NCBI RefSeq assembly: GCF_004765815.2 | Contig: NZ_ML974128.1 | Coordinates: forward strand, 62,001 to 126,000 | Direction of reading: 5' to 3' | From: Halorussus salinus | GTDB lineage: Archaea; Halobacteriota; Halobacteria; Halobacteriales; Haladaptataceae | DNA: 64,000 nt | Shown: piece after piece, positions 34,308 through 42,871 of the stretch | Position numbering within the stretch: the first letter of the stretch is position 1 | How the letters are laid out: every line of letters starts with the position of its first letter | The notes under the pieces: generated by a model | The model's database searches: none | What the model was told of the DNA's origin: nothing | What the model saw: only the letters and a program-made list of their open reading frames with translations | Program-made: the position numbers and the translations under genes

Positions 34308-35705
34308 TCACTCCTCGGACCCTCGCCCGCGGACCAGCAGGTAGCCGCCCCGAATCCAGAGCGCGAGCGCGATGCCGACCGCGAGCAAGTGAACCTCCGA
34401 CACCCAGTAGGGGAGCGCGACGACGTGGCGAGCGCCCGCCAGTAGCGTCGAGAGGAGCGGCACCCGGTGGTCGAAGACGCCGCCGTCGTCACCGCGTCCC
34501 GGACCGTAGGGCGAGACGGCCGCCGCGGGTGGCTCGCTGTACGGCAGGCGGTCGGCCTCGTAGGGGAGCGACGGGACCGCATAGCTCGCCACCACGCTCC
34601 CGTTCTCCTCGATTTCGACCACGCGGTTGTTCCGACTGTCCGTGATTAGGGTGTGGCCGTTCGGCAGTCGGTCGGCGTCCCGCGGCCAGTCGAGGTCGAT
34701 TCTGCCGACCGTCGATACCGACCACGCGACCCCCCACTCGCCGGTCGTCTCGTTCTCGTGGAGTTCGACCGCGCGGTGGTTCTCCGAGTCGGCGACGAGG
34801 AGAGCGCCGTCGCCGAGCCAGTGGGGGTTGTGCTGACGGTTCAGCACGTCGGGGTCGCCCTCGTCGTTGATTACGTCGACGACTCCTCGCCCGCGCTCGA
34901 CCACGAGGAGTTGGTTCCGGTTGCGAATCGAGACCAGAAACCGGCCGTCGCCGATGCGGTCGGCGTCGTTGAGGTGGAGCCAGTCGGTCGTCGTCGGGTC
35001 GGCCGGGGCGTCGTAGTGCTGGCTGGCGTTCCACGTCCAGACGCGCTCTCGCGTCTCGGGGTTCAGCACGAAGATGCTCTCGTACTCCATGTCCGCGACG
35101 AGGAGGTTCCCCGAGGGGAGCATCTCGGCGTCGTGGACCTCGCTGTCCTCGCGGGTCCGGACCGGGTAGCTCCACTCCCAGACGACCTCGGGGGTCGGTC
35201 CGGCGACCTCCGCGGAATCGGTGTTCGAGACGCCCACCGAGTCGGCGGTCGAGACGCCCACCGAGTCGGCGGTCGAGACGCCCGCGGAGTCGGTGCGGGA
35301 GTCGGCGTCCGAGACGCCTGCGGAGTCTGCGTTCGTGTCGATGATGCGGACGCCCGTCCGCTTGCAGGGCGATTCGTACCGCCCGCACTCGTCGTAGCCG
35401 CCCGCGGCGAACGTCGCTAGCACGGACCCGTTGTCGAGCCGTTGGACGTTCTGGTAGCTGATGATGCCGCCGATGGCCCACCGCACGTCGCCGTGGCCGT
35501 CGAGGGCGGTGACGTTGCCGTTCGGTCCCGGCCCCTGCACGCCGACCAACAGCGTGTCGTTCGAGTCTACCTGCCCGGAGACGGTCTCGGTGCCGGGAGC
35601 GACCGCCCAACTCGCGGTGAACGCCACGACGAGGAGGCCCGCTCCGGCGAGGACCAGCGCGAGACCGCGGACGGTCGGGGTCGTCGCGTCCGTCACGTCT
35701 CGCAT
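34308..35705 (-). CDS. ASST-like (arylsulfotransferase family) membrane-anchored propeller protein
   Basis: A 465-residue protein with an N-terminal helix (GLALVLAGAGLLVVAFTASWAVA), an extracellular beta-propeller and a C-terminal helix (YWVSEVHLLAVGIALALWI). Propeller blades carry repeated GNVTALDGHGDVRWAI, NLLVADMEYESIFVLNPETRERVW, HNPHWLGDGALLVADSENHRAVEL and DWPRDADRLPNGHTLITDSRNNRVVEI units, the pattern of the arylsulfotransferase (ASST) family. Archaeal members have no proven sulfotransferase activity. A Ser/Val-rich tandem repeat (35224-35295) is inserted between blades. Two short Cys (CGRYESPC) may form a disulfide. Confidence 0.85.
   Translation of the reverse strand: MRDVTDATTPTVRGLALVLAGAGLLVVAFTASWAVAPGTETVSGQVDSNDTLLVGVQGPGPNGNVTALDGHGDVRWAIGGIISYQNVQRLDNGSVLATFAAGGYDECGRYESPCKRTGVRIIDTNADSAGVSDADSRTDSAGVSTADSVGVSTADSVGVSNTDSAEVAGPTPEVVWEWSYPVRTREDSEVHDAEMLPSGNLLVADMEYESIFVLNPETRERVWTWNASQHYDAPADPTTTDWLHLNDADRIGDGRFLVSIRNRNQLLVVERGRGVVDVINDEGDPDVLNRQHNPHWLGDGALLVADSENHRAVELHENETTGEWGVAWSVSTVGRIDLDWPRDADRLPNGHTLITDSRNNRVVEIEENGSVVASYAVPSLPYEADRLPYSEPPAAAVSPYGPGRGDDGGVFDHRVPLLSTLLAGARHVVALPYWVSEVHLLAVGIALALWIRGGYLLVRGRGSEE
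35224..35295 (-). repeat. 24-base tandem repeat inside the ASST-like gene
   Basis: Three 24-base units at 35224-35247, 35248-35271 and 35272-35295 encode DSVGVSTA-like repeats on the minus strand; units two and one are nearly identical and unit three is diverged. It forms a flexible insert in the propeller. Confidence 0.9.
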
Positions 35706-35976
35706 CGACGCGTCTCCCGGTCGGAGCGGTCGGTCGTCCGGTCTCGCTCGGTCGCCCGCTCGCCCTCGGCTCTCGGGTTCCGAACCGTCACCTCCACGAG
35801 TCCGGCCCCTCGAATCGAATCCATCGCCGGAAGGGGTATGCTATCGACCTACCTAATCGCTCTGGCTCTCGGCCGCAAAAAAGGAGTCATCCGTTCCGAC
35901 CGACTCGGCGTCAGCGCCGAGTCGCGTCGGCGTCAGTTCCGATTCATGTCGGTATCGGTTCCGATTCGTGTCGGCG

Positions 35977-38900
35977 TCAGCACTCGCTCCAGCCGCAGGA
36001 TTCGCAGGTCTTGCAGCCTTCCGAGTAGTACAGCGACAGCGACCCGCAGTCGGGACACTCGGGGCTCTCCCCGGATTCGATGATGTCCTGCTGGTCGGCT
36101 TCCTTGCCCGAGGTAGCGACGGCACCGCCGTCGGTTTCGGGGCCGGTGTCGGCGTCTACGTTCGGGCCAGCGTCGGTCGCGACGCCGCCGGACTCCACTT
36201 CGTCCTCGACCTCGGTGAGGTTCTTCTGCTGGGGGTAGGCCTTCTCGACTTCGCCGTCGAGGTACCGGCGCATCGCGGTGCCGATGGCGTCCGGGATGGA
36301 GTTTATCTGCTCGCCCTTGTCCCACGCGACCTTCGGACTCCGGATGCCCTGTAGCTCGTCGGTAATCTCCTCGGGGTCCACGCCCGACCGGAGCGCGGTC
36401 GAGATGGTCTTGGCCAGCGCCTCGGTGAAGGAGGCGGTGAAGCCGCCCGAGTTGCCGATGTTGGCGAACAGCTCGAAGGGTCGGCCTCGGTCGTCTTCGT
36501 TGATGTTGACGTAGAGCTTTCCGTACCCGGTGTCGATGCGCTGGGTGATACCGTGGAGTACGTCGGGCCGCGGGCGCTTGCTGGCGTAGGGACTGTCGCC
36601 CTCCTCGCCGTCGGCGACTTCCAGTAGCGACTCGACTTCCCGGTCCAAGGCTGCCTGCACCTCGTCGTTGTCGAGGAAGCCGTCGATGCCGCCGAAGACC
36701 TCCTGAATCTGCTCGACCAGTTGGGCGGCGGCCTCGCTCTCGTCGGCGAACTCCTTGTTGTCCGCGCGGGTCGTGAGGACCTGCTTGGAGCGGGTGCCGT
36801 CGCGGTAGACGGTCACGCCCTTCCCGCCGTTGTCGTAGATGTACTCGTAGACCTCCCGCATGTCCGCCTTGCTGGCGTCGTTCGGGAAGTTACAGGTCTT
36901 CGAGATAGCCGAGTCCACGCCCTCCTGACAGGCACACTGGACCGCGGCGTGGTCCTTGCCCGAGAGGTCGGAGGTCACGACGAACAGTTCGCCGATGGCG
37001 TCCGGCACGGTGTCGAGACCTTCGACGCCGTCGAACTCGTTTTCGGCCATCTGGTCTTGGGCCTCTCGCTTGACTTCTTCCACGTCGATGTCGTTGTCCT
37101 CCAGCACGCGGAGGAAGTAGTCGTCGAACTCCACGAGCATCTCGTCGCCCTGCACGTCGTCGGAGACGTTCTTGTAGTAGGCGACGTTGTAGATGGGTTC
37201 GCAACCGCCCGTGGTGTTGCCGACCATCGAAGTCGTGCCGGTCGGCGCGATGGTCGTCGTGTTGTGGTTCCGGATGGCGAAGCCGTCCTCCCAGTCGTCG
37301 GCGCTCAGGCCGGTCTGCTTCTCGAACCACTCGCGGTACTCGGTCGGGTTCGCGTACTTGCTGTTGTCCCACTCGTCGAACGCGCCGCGCTCCTCGGCGA
37401 GTTCGTGGGAGGTCCACTTCGACTCGTGGTTGATGTAGCGCATCAACTGGCGCGCGATTTCGTTTCCGGCGTCGCTCCCGTACTCGACGCCCAACTGGAT
37501 GTAGAGTTGAGCGAGTCCCATGACGCCGAGCCCGATTTTGCGCATCTCCCGGACCTTCTGCTCTATCTTCTCGACCGGGAAGTCCGACATCGTGACGACG
37601 TTCTCCAAGAACCGGGTGCCGTACTCGATGCGGTGGTCGAACTCGTCCCACGCCATCGCGTCGGCGAGGAAGGCGTCCACGGCCTGCTGGAAGTCGTCGT
37701 ACTCGTCGCCGTGTTCGTCGTACCAGATCCGCCAGTCGGGTGCATCGGTGTCCGCGAGCGTCGAGAGATTGATGTGGCCGAGGTTGCAGGCCTCGTACTC
37801 TTCGAGCGGCTGTTCGCCGCAGGGGTTGGTCGCCAGAATCCGGTGGTCGGGATGCTCCTCCACGTCGAAGGAGTGTTCCTTGTTGACGCGTTCGAGGTAG
37901 ATGACGCCGGGTTCGCCGTTCTCGTGGGCACCGTCCACGATACGGTCCCAGACGAGTTCGGCCGGAATCGACAGCTCCTCGCCGACTTCGACGTGGTCGC
38001 CGAGACCGAACATCTCGTAGAGTTCCTTGGTGTGTTCGGTGGCGACGTGTGGCTCCTCGGTCCGGGGGTTCGTGAACGTGAACTCCTCGCCGTTCTGGAC
38101 CGCTTCCATGAAGTCGTCGGTGATGCCGACCGAGATGTTGAAGTTCGAGAGATGACCCTCGGCGGCGTTTCGGAGGTGCTTGGGCACGCGGCCCTCGTCG
38201 TCGATGAGTTCGCGGGCCTCCTCCAGCGCGTCCTTGAACGAGTTGTGCGTGTAGTCGTCGGGGTCGTTCAGTCGGAGGCTGTGCGCGAGGCTCACGTCCT
38301 TGTTCTTCGCGTGGATGAACTGGATAACGTCGGGGTGAGAGACGCGCATGACGCCCATCTGGGCACCGCGCCGGGCACCGCCCTGCGCGATGGTCTCGCA
38401 CATCTGGTCGTAGGTCCGCATGAACGTGATGGGACCCGAGGCGATGCCGCCCGTGCTTCCCACCGCGTCACCGTAGGGCCGGAGCCGCCAGAAAGCGTAG
38501 CCCATGCCGCCGCCGCTCTGGAAGACCTCCGCGGCCTCCTTTGCGGTCTGGTGGATGTTGGTGATGTCGTCGTCCGGGGAGTCAACGAAGCAGGCCGAGA
38601 GCTGTTGGAGTTCGTCGCCCGCGTTCATCAGGGTGGGCGAGTTCGGCATGAAGGAGAGGTCCTCCATCAGGGTCTCGAACTCGTCGCGTACCTCCTCTAC
38701 GTGGTCTCGAATCCCGTCGGGAAGTTCCGGGACGACCGTCTCGTAGGAGAACTTGTTGACGTTGTAGATCGAGAGAGCTGTTTCCGCGTCGTCGTCGGCC
38801 GCAGTGCCCTTGCCGAAGACCTCCGCGGCGAGTTCGTCGCGCCGGGGGTGGTCGGGCTTGAGTTGGTCGGGCGTGACCGTGACTTCCTCGTCGCGCTTCT

Positions 38901-39123
38901 CGGCCTCGTAGACGGCTTCGGCCAAGGCGATGTTCTCGGCCACGCGGGGGAAGAGATCCTCTTGCTCCTCGATGAGATTTCCGTCGGCGTTCTTCCGGAG
39001 ATAGCGCGCCGGGAGGATGTTGTGGTACGCGTTTCCGGTGAGTCGGTCTTGGAGGGTCTCGCCCTCTGTCCGCTTGATGGGGAGCGTGAGTTCGTCGGCC
39101 GTCAGTTCGCCCGCACCGCTCAT
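35977..39123 (-). CDS. nrdJ: Class II (adenosylcobalamin-dependent) ribonucleoside reductase
   Basis: A 1048-residue reductase that makes deoxyribonucleotides using adenosylcobalamin to form the active-site thiyl radical. Recognisable segments are QLSACFVDSPDDDI (about residue 175; one Cys of the redox pair), a SGGGMGYAFWRLRP substrate loop, NPCGEQPLEEYEACNLG near residue 434 (catalytic Cys and Glu), and IAPTGTTSMVGNTTGGCEP. The C terminus ends in a zinc ribbon with CPDC...C..C..C near residues 1023-1048, used for re-reduction. No class I subunit is nearby. An inverted repeat CCAAATAA/TTATTTGG upstream (39218-39256) may be its promoter or operator. Confidence 0.97.
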   Translation of the reverse strand: MSGAGELTADELTLPIKRTEGETLQDRLTGNAYHNILPARYLRKNADGNLIEEQEDLFPRVAENIALAEAVYEAEKRDEEVTVTPDQLKPDHPRRDELAAEVFGKGTAADDDAETALSIYNVNKFSYETVVPELPDGIRDHVEEVRDEFETLMEDLSFMPNSPTLMNAGDELQQLSACFVDSPDDDITNIHQTAKEAAEVFQSGGGMGYAFWRLRPYGDAVGSTGGIASGPITFMRTYDQMCETIAQGGARRGAQMGVMRVSHPDVIQFIHAKNKDVSLAHSLRLNDPDDYTHNSFKDALEEARELIDDEGRVPKHLRNAAEGHLSNFNISVGITDDFMEAVQNGEEFTFTNPRTEEPHVATEHTKELYEMFGLGDHVEVGEELSIPAELVWDRIVDGAHENGEPGVIYLERVNKEHSFDVEEHPDHRILATNPCGEQPLEEYEACNLGHINLSTLADTDAPDWRIWYDEHGDEYDDFQQAVDAFLADAMAWDEFDHRIEYGTRFLENVVTMSDFPVEKIEQKVREMRKIGLGVMGLAQLYIQLGVEYGSDAGNEIARQLMRYINHESKWTSHELAEERGAFDEWDNSKYANPTEYREWFEKQTGLSADDWEDGFAIRNHNTTTIAPTGTTSMVGNTTGGCEPIYNVAYYKNVSDDVQGDEMLVEFDDYFLRVLEDNDIDVEEVKREAQDQMAENEFDGVEGLDTVPDAIGELFVVTSDLSGKDHAAVQCACQEGVDSAISKTCNFPNDASKADMREVYEYIYDNGGKGVTVYRDGTRSKQVLTTRADNKEFADESEAAAQLVEQIQEVFGGIDGFLDNDEVQAALDREVESLLEVADGEEGDSPYASKRPRPDVLHGITQRIDTGYGKLYVNINEDDRGRPFELFANIGNSGGFTASFTEALAKTISTALRSGVDPEEITDELQGIRSPKVAWDKGEQINSIPDAIGTAMRRYLDGEVEKAYPQQKNLTEVEDEVESGGVATDAGPNVDADTGPETDGGAVATSGKEADQQDIIESGESPECPDCGSLSLYYSEGCKTCESCGWSEC

Positions 39124-39523
39124 GCGTCGGTCACCTCGGGCTTCTGTCCGGCGATTCCCGCTCCTGCGAGTGGCGTAGTTCGTATCATTCGTGACGGCGC
39201 TTTCATTCTGAGGCCTCCCAAATAAGCATTTCTTTCACTAATCCAAGTTTATTTGGACTGCGATGCCTCTGTTTCAAATTGTACGATGCCGCGAGCGTCC
39301 GTCGCGCCGACGCAGATGGGACGGATTCACGGCTCTCGGGTGGTCGCTCAATTGTAGCGTCCGGACCCTAATAAGAGTATGCAGACCGCGGTGGAAGTAG
39401 TCAGACAGCGGAATTGTACTTCAGTAATCATTCCCTACGTCGGCGGTATCACACGATTCGGCGCGAGGAGCCGATGTTGAAAGGGCGATACGTTTACGGT
39501 CCGGTGCGAACGTTGATTTTAGT
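39124..39523. other. Region upstream of the RNR gene
   Basis: The 400 bases between divergent nrdJ and a small membrane gene contain no credible gene. AT-rich segments near 39218-39280 carry the inverted repeat described separately; TAATAAGAG at about 39370 and TGATTTTAG at 39513-39521 may serve the plus-strand gene. Confidence 0.55.
39218..39256 (-). promoter_or_regulatory. Inverted repeat in the RNR promoter region
   Basis: CCAAATAA at 39218-39225 is matched by its exact inverse TTATTTGG at 39249-39256, 23 bases apart. It lies 95-133 bases upstream of the nrdJ ATG on the minus strand. Either arm could be a TATA box and together they could bind a dimeric repressor; which applies cannot be told from sequence. 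Confidence 0.45.
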
Positions 39524-39718
39524 ATGAATCTCGCACTCGCCGCCGGACCACTCGCGTCCGGACTGCTCGCCGACCCGCTCGGGCAACTGTTGGTCGGACT
39601 CGTCGCGCTCGCGGCTATCGTACTGGTTGGACGCGTCCTCCTGAGCGTCGCGTGGAAACTCCTGCTGGTCGCCATCGTGGTCGTCGGCGGACTCTACACG
39701 GCTGGCGTCTTACTGTAG
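39524..39718 (+). CDS. Small hydrophobic membrane protein
   Basis: A 64-residue very hydrophobic protein with two helices, PLGQLLVGLVALAAIVLVGRVLL and WKLLLVAIVVVGGLYTAGVL. No family recognised. An AT-rich TGATTTTAG lies just upstream of the ATG. Candidate ncRNA copy 2 begins about 40 bases after its stop. Confidence 0.65.
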   Translation: MNLALAAGPLASGLLADPLGQLLVGLVALAAIVLVGRVLLSVAWKLLLVAIVVVGGLYTAGVLL

Positions 39719-39728
39719 TACGCTAAAA

Positions 39729-39735
39729 TTTAAAT
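39729..39735 (+). promoter_or_regulatory. TATA box of candidate ncRNA copy 2
   Basis: TTTAAAT lies exactly 30 bases before the first conserved ncRNA block, the same distance as TTTATAT at copy 1. Confidence 0.65.
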
Positions 39736-39758
39736 CCGAAGCCGGGACGACGTTCCCC

Positions 39759-39856
39759 CGGACGCTCCGCGCGGTCGTACCGAGGGAGTTGACGAGTCAG
39801 TCAACAGTGTCGATGACCGTACGACCGCCAGTCCGGATACCCTGAGAAGGCTGAGC
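39759..39856 (+). ncRNA. Candidate structured ncRNA, copy 2 of a two-copy family
   Basis: The shorter member of the pair with 13381-13500. Helices are CGGAC 39759-39763 with GTCCG 39831-39835; GGTCGTAC 39773-39780 with GTACGACC 39819-39826; GTTGAC 39788-39793 with GTCAAC 39800-39805. Shared unpaired blocks are CGCGC, CAGTGTCG, GCCAGTCCG and TACCC.GAGA.GGCTGAGC. The second helix is an unrelated sequence from that of copy 1 yet pairs perfectly, which is strong support for RNA structure. It lies between a plus-strand microgene and convergent trpG. Ends are estimates. Confidence 0.62.
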
Positions 39857-39891
39857 CAAATCACGACACTACCGAGCCGCCAGCGATGGGT

Positions 39892-40518
39892 CTACTCGAC
39901 GCCGTCGAGGAAGTTCCGAATCACGTCGTGGCCGACGGCCGTCAGCACGCTCTCGGGGTGGAACTGGACGCACTCGATGGGATGCTCGCGGTGGCGCACG
40001 CCCATCACCAGCTCCTCTCCGTCGTGGTCGGTCGTCGCGGTCACCTCGAAGCAGTCGGGGACTTCGGTCGCCACCAGCGAGTGGTAGCGTCCCGCGCGGA
40101 ACCCTTGCTCCAGTCCGGCGTACACGCCGCGCTCGTCGTGGGAGACCGGAAACGCCTTGCCGTGAATCGGTTCGGGCGCACGACCGACCGACCCGCCGTA
40201 GGCGTAGACCGCGGCTTCCAGTCCGAGACAGACCCCGAGCGTGGGCACCTCGGGGCTGACCTCGCGGAACACGTCGAGGGTGACGCCCACGTCACGGTCG
40301 TTCTTCGGATGGCCCGGTCCGGGCGAGACCACGATGGCGTCGGGGTCGGCCTCGCGCACGTCCGTCAGCGTGGCGGTGTTCCGGACGACCTCGGTCTCGG
40401 CGTGTTCGCTCGTGTACTCCACGAGGTTGTACGTGAACGAGTCGAAGTTGTCCACGAAGAGGACCTGCAGGTCGGTAGCGTCGGGTCGAGTCTCACCGCC
40501 GTCGAGAGTCCCGGTCAT
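39892..40518 (-). CDS. trpG: Anthranilate synthase component II (glutamine amidotransferase)
   Basis: TrpG hydrolyses glutamine and passes ammonia to TrpE for anthranilate formation. The 208-residue class I amidotransferase has the oxyanion region VSPGPGHP (64-71), nucleophile Cys97 in LGVCLGLEA, and the His187/Glu189 pair in QFHPESVLT. The start ATG at 40518 overlaps the trpE stop (ATGA). Last gene of the trpD-F-E-G operon. By context it is tryptophan- rather than folate-directed. Confidence 0.96.
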   Translation of the reverse strand: MTGTLDGGETRPDATDLQVLFVDNFDSFTYNLVEYTSEHAETEVVRNTATLTDVREADPDAIVVSPGPGHPKNDRDVGVTLDVFREVSPEVPTLGVCLGLEAAVYAYGGSVGRAPEPIHGKAFPVSHDERGVYAGLEQGFRAGRYHSLVATEVPDCFEVTATTDHDGEELVMGVRHREHPIECVQFHPESVLTAVGHDVIRNFLDGVE

Positions 40519-42179
40519 CGTCCCACCTCCGGCGTGTCGGGGTCTGCGTCTGGCGTCTCCGACGACTCGGACTCCTCGATGCGTTCGAGGGCGGTCAGCA
40601 CCCCGTCCATCTTCTTCTCGGTCTCGTCGTACTCGGCGGCGGGTTCGCTGTCGGCGACGATACCCGCGCCAGCCTGCACGGTGATGCGGTCGCGAGGAGT
40701 GGCGTCTGAATCTGATTCGACCGTCGCGGTCCGGATGACGATGGCGAAGTCGGCGTCGCCCGACCACGAGTAGTAACCGACGCCGCCGCCGTAGAGGCCC
40801 CGAGGAGTCCGTTCGAGGTCGTCGATGATTTCCATCGCGCGAATCTTGGGCGCGCCCGAGAGCGTCCCGGCGGGGAACGACGCGCGGGTCGCGTCGAAGG
40901 GGTCGGCGTCCGCGGCGAGGCGGCCCGTCACGGTACTCTCGATGTGCTGGACGTGGCTGTACTTGAGGACGTTCATGAACTCTTCGACCTGCACGCTACC
41001 GGGGTCGCTGACCCGACGCACGTCGTTTCGCGCGAGGTCCACCAGCATGGTGTGTTCGGACCGCTCCTTCCCGTCGGCGAGCATCTCGCCCGCGAGGCGG
41101 CGGTCCTCGACCGGACTCGACCCGCGCGAGCAGGTGCCCGCGATGGGGTTGGCCATCACCTCGCGGCCGCGAACCGAGACCAGCGTCTCGGGACTCGCGC
41201 CGACCACGGTCAGGTCGTCGTAGCCGAGGAGATACATGTACGGCGAGGGGTTCACGTCCCGAAGTGCCTCGTAGAACCCCAGCGGGTCAACGTCGCCCCG
41301 AAGCTCGCGCGTCCGGGAGATGACGCCCTGATAGATGTCGCCGTCGAGGACGTGTTCCTTCGCGGTTCGGACGGCCTCCTCGTACTCGTCGCGGGGTCCG
41401 GCCGCGGACGACTCGCGGACGAACCCGCCGGTCTCCGGCGGGTCGGCCGCACCGAGGAGGTCGGCGACGCGCTCGGCCTCGCGCTGGAGGTCGTCGTAGA
41501 CCGATCCGGCGTCGTCGTCCGGACCCACGAGCGGCGTGAAGACCAGCGAGACGGTCCCAGCGCGGTGGTCGAACGCGACGGTCTTGGTGTTGAGGACGAA
41601 CTGCGCGTCGGGGAACCGCGAGTCGGGGCGCTCGACGCCCACTTCGTCTAACCAGAGGTCGTACACCGCGTCGTAGGCCAGAAAGCCGACCAATCCGCCC
41701 TCGAAGTGCTGGCGCTCCTCGTTGGGGAACCCGCGCTGTTCAGCGTCGGGCATGGCGTCGCGGAGTACGTCGAGCGTGTCGCCCCCGCGGTCGGCGGAGA
41801 CGTACTTCGCGGCCCGGCCGCCGAGCGACTCGACTGTCACGTCATCGGCGTCAACCGTCACCACCGCGTCGGGGTCGTAGCCGACGTAGGAGTAGCGGGC
41901 GTGGCGGTCGCCCGACGTGTCCGGCGAAAATGCGCCGTCCGGGTCGCTCGATGCGGTCTTCTCGGCGCTTTCGAGCAGGAAGGCGTAGTCCGACCGGTCG
42001 GCCTCGGTCGAACGGCCGGTGAGCGCCGCGTAGGCCGACAGCGGCGTCGCGTCCGCGTCGAGTTCGACCGCGAGGCGGACGACGGTGGGGTCGTCGCGGC
42101 CCGCGAGGTCCACGAACTGTTCGCGCCCCGGCGTCTCGCCACCGGACCCGAGCGTCGGCGCGTCGGAACCCGGCGTCAT
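40515..42179 (-). CDS. trpE: Anthranilate synthase component I
   Basis: TrpE converts chorismate to anthranilate with TrpG. The 554-residue chorismate-utilising enzyme has the N-terminal regulatory region (VVRLAVELDADATPLSAYAAL, with LLES around residue 70, part of the tryptophan-feedback site) and the C-terminal catalytic signatures SPSPYMYLL-like NPSPYMYLLGYDDLTVVGASPE, PIAGTCSRG and DLARNDVRRV, FPAGTLSGAPKIRAMEII. ATGA overlaps connect it to both trpF and trpG, so translation is coupled through the operon. Confidence 0.96.
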   Translation of the reverse strand: MTPGSDAPTLGSGGETPGREQFVDLAGRDDPTVVRLAVELDADATPLSAYAALTGRSTEADRSDYAFLLESAEKTASSDPDGAFSPDTSGDRHARYSYVGYDPDAVVTVDADDVTVESLGGRAAKYVSADRGGDTLDVLRDAMPDAEQRGFPNEERQHFEGGLVGFLAYDAVYDLWLDEVGVERPDSRFPDAQFVLNTKTVAFDHRAGTVSLVFTPLVGPDDDAGSVYDDLQREAERVADLLGAADPPETGGFVRESSAAGPRDEYEEAVRTAKEHVLDGDIYQGVISRTRELRGDVDPLGFYEALRDVNPSPYMYLLGYDDLTVVGASPETLVSVRGREVMANPIAGTCSRGSSPVEDRRLAGEMLADGKERSEHTMLVDLARNDVRRVSDPGSVQVEEFMNVLKYSHVQHIESTVTGRLAADADPFDATRASFPAGTLSGAPKIRAMEIIDDLERTPRGLYGGGVGYYSWSGDADFAIVIRTATVESDSDATPRDRITVQAGAGIVADSEPAAEYDETEKKMDGVLTALERIEESESSETPDADPDTPEVGR

Positions 42180-42871
42180 GGTGCCGGAGTCGAGTGGGTT
42201 CGTTTCGCGTTCGCCACGAAGTCGGCGACGGCGTCCGGGTCCTTGCGGCCGGTCGGCGCGTGCGTCTCGTCGGCGGCCGACGGGTCGTCGGACTCCTCGT
42301 CGCGGTCCACGCCGCTCGCCACGTCCACGGCGAAGGGTTCGACCGCCTGCACGGCGTCGGCGACGTTGGTGGGGGTGAGGCCGCCAGCGAGGACGACCGG
42401 AGAGTCGAGCGTCGAGACGACTTCGGCAGTCCGGCCCCAGTCGTGGGTCTCGCCGGTGCCGCCCGCGCCGTCGTCGTCCACCGAGTCCACGAGGAGCGCG
42501 TCGGCCACGTCGTCGTAGCGCCGGGCCGCCTCCGGGTCGGCGGCGTCCACGACCTTGATGACCTTCGCCTCGACGCTGGAGGTCAGGTACGCGAGGTCGC
42601 CGACGCCCGCGTCGCCGTGAATCTGCACGGCGTCGGGTTCGATGGTCCGGACGAGTTCGACCGTGCGCTCGGGGGCGTCGGGCATCGTCACGAGGACGCT
42701 GGTGACGAACGGCGGCACCGCGTCGGCGATTTCGACCGCGCGCTGCGGGTCGATTTCGCGAGGGGAATCGACGGGCACGTCCACCAGCAGGCCGACCGCG
42801 TCGGCACCCGCCTCGACCGCGACGCGGAGGTCGTCGGTGGAGGTGAGCCCGCAAATTTTCACGCGCGTCAT
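42176..42871 (-). CDS. trpF: Phosphoribosylanthranilate isomerase
   Basis: TrpF performs the Amadori rearrangement of phosphoribosylanthranilate. The 231-residue TIM barrel begins TRVKICGLTSTDDLR, with the catalytic Cys7 in KICG, and has a late catalytic Asp within LLVDSVDDDGAGGTG. The phosphate-binding VVLAGGLTPTNVADAV and DVASGVD segments are clear. It overlaps trpD and trpE by four bases each. Confidence 0.95.
   Translation of the reverse strand: MTRVKICGLTSTDDLRVAVEAGADAVGLLVDVPVDSPREIDPQRAVEIADAVPPFVTSVLVTMPDAPERTVELVRTIEPDAVQIHGDAGVGDLAYLTSSVEAKVIKVVDAADPEAARRYDDVADALLVDSVDDDGAGGTGETHDWGRTAEVVSTLDSPVVLAGGLTPTNVADAVQAVEPFAVDVASGVDRDEESDDPSAADETHAPTGRKDPDAVADFVANAKRTHSTPAP

Noticed and set aside
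36721-39225. An 834-codon plus-strand frame across nrdJ
   Set aside because: Antisense shadow of the ribonucleotide reductase, with Val/Leu/Gly/Asp bias and no motif.
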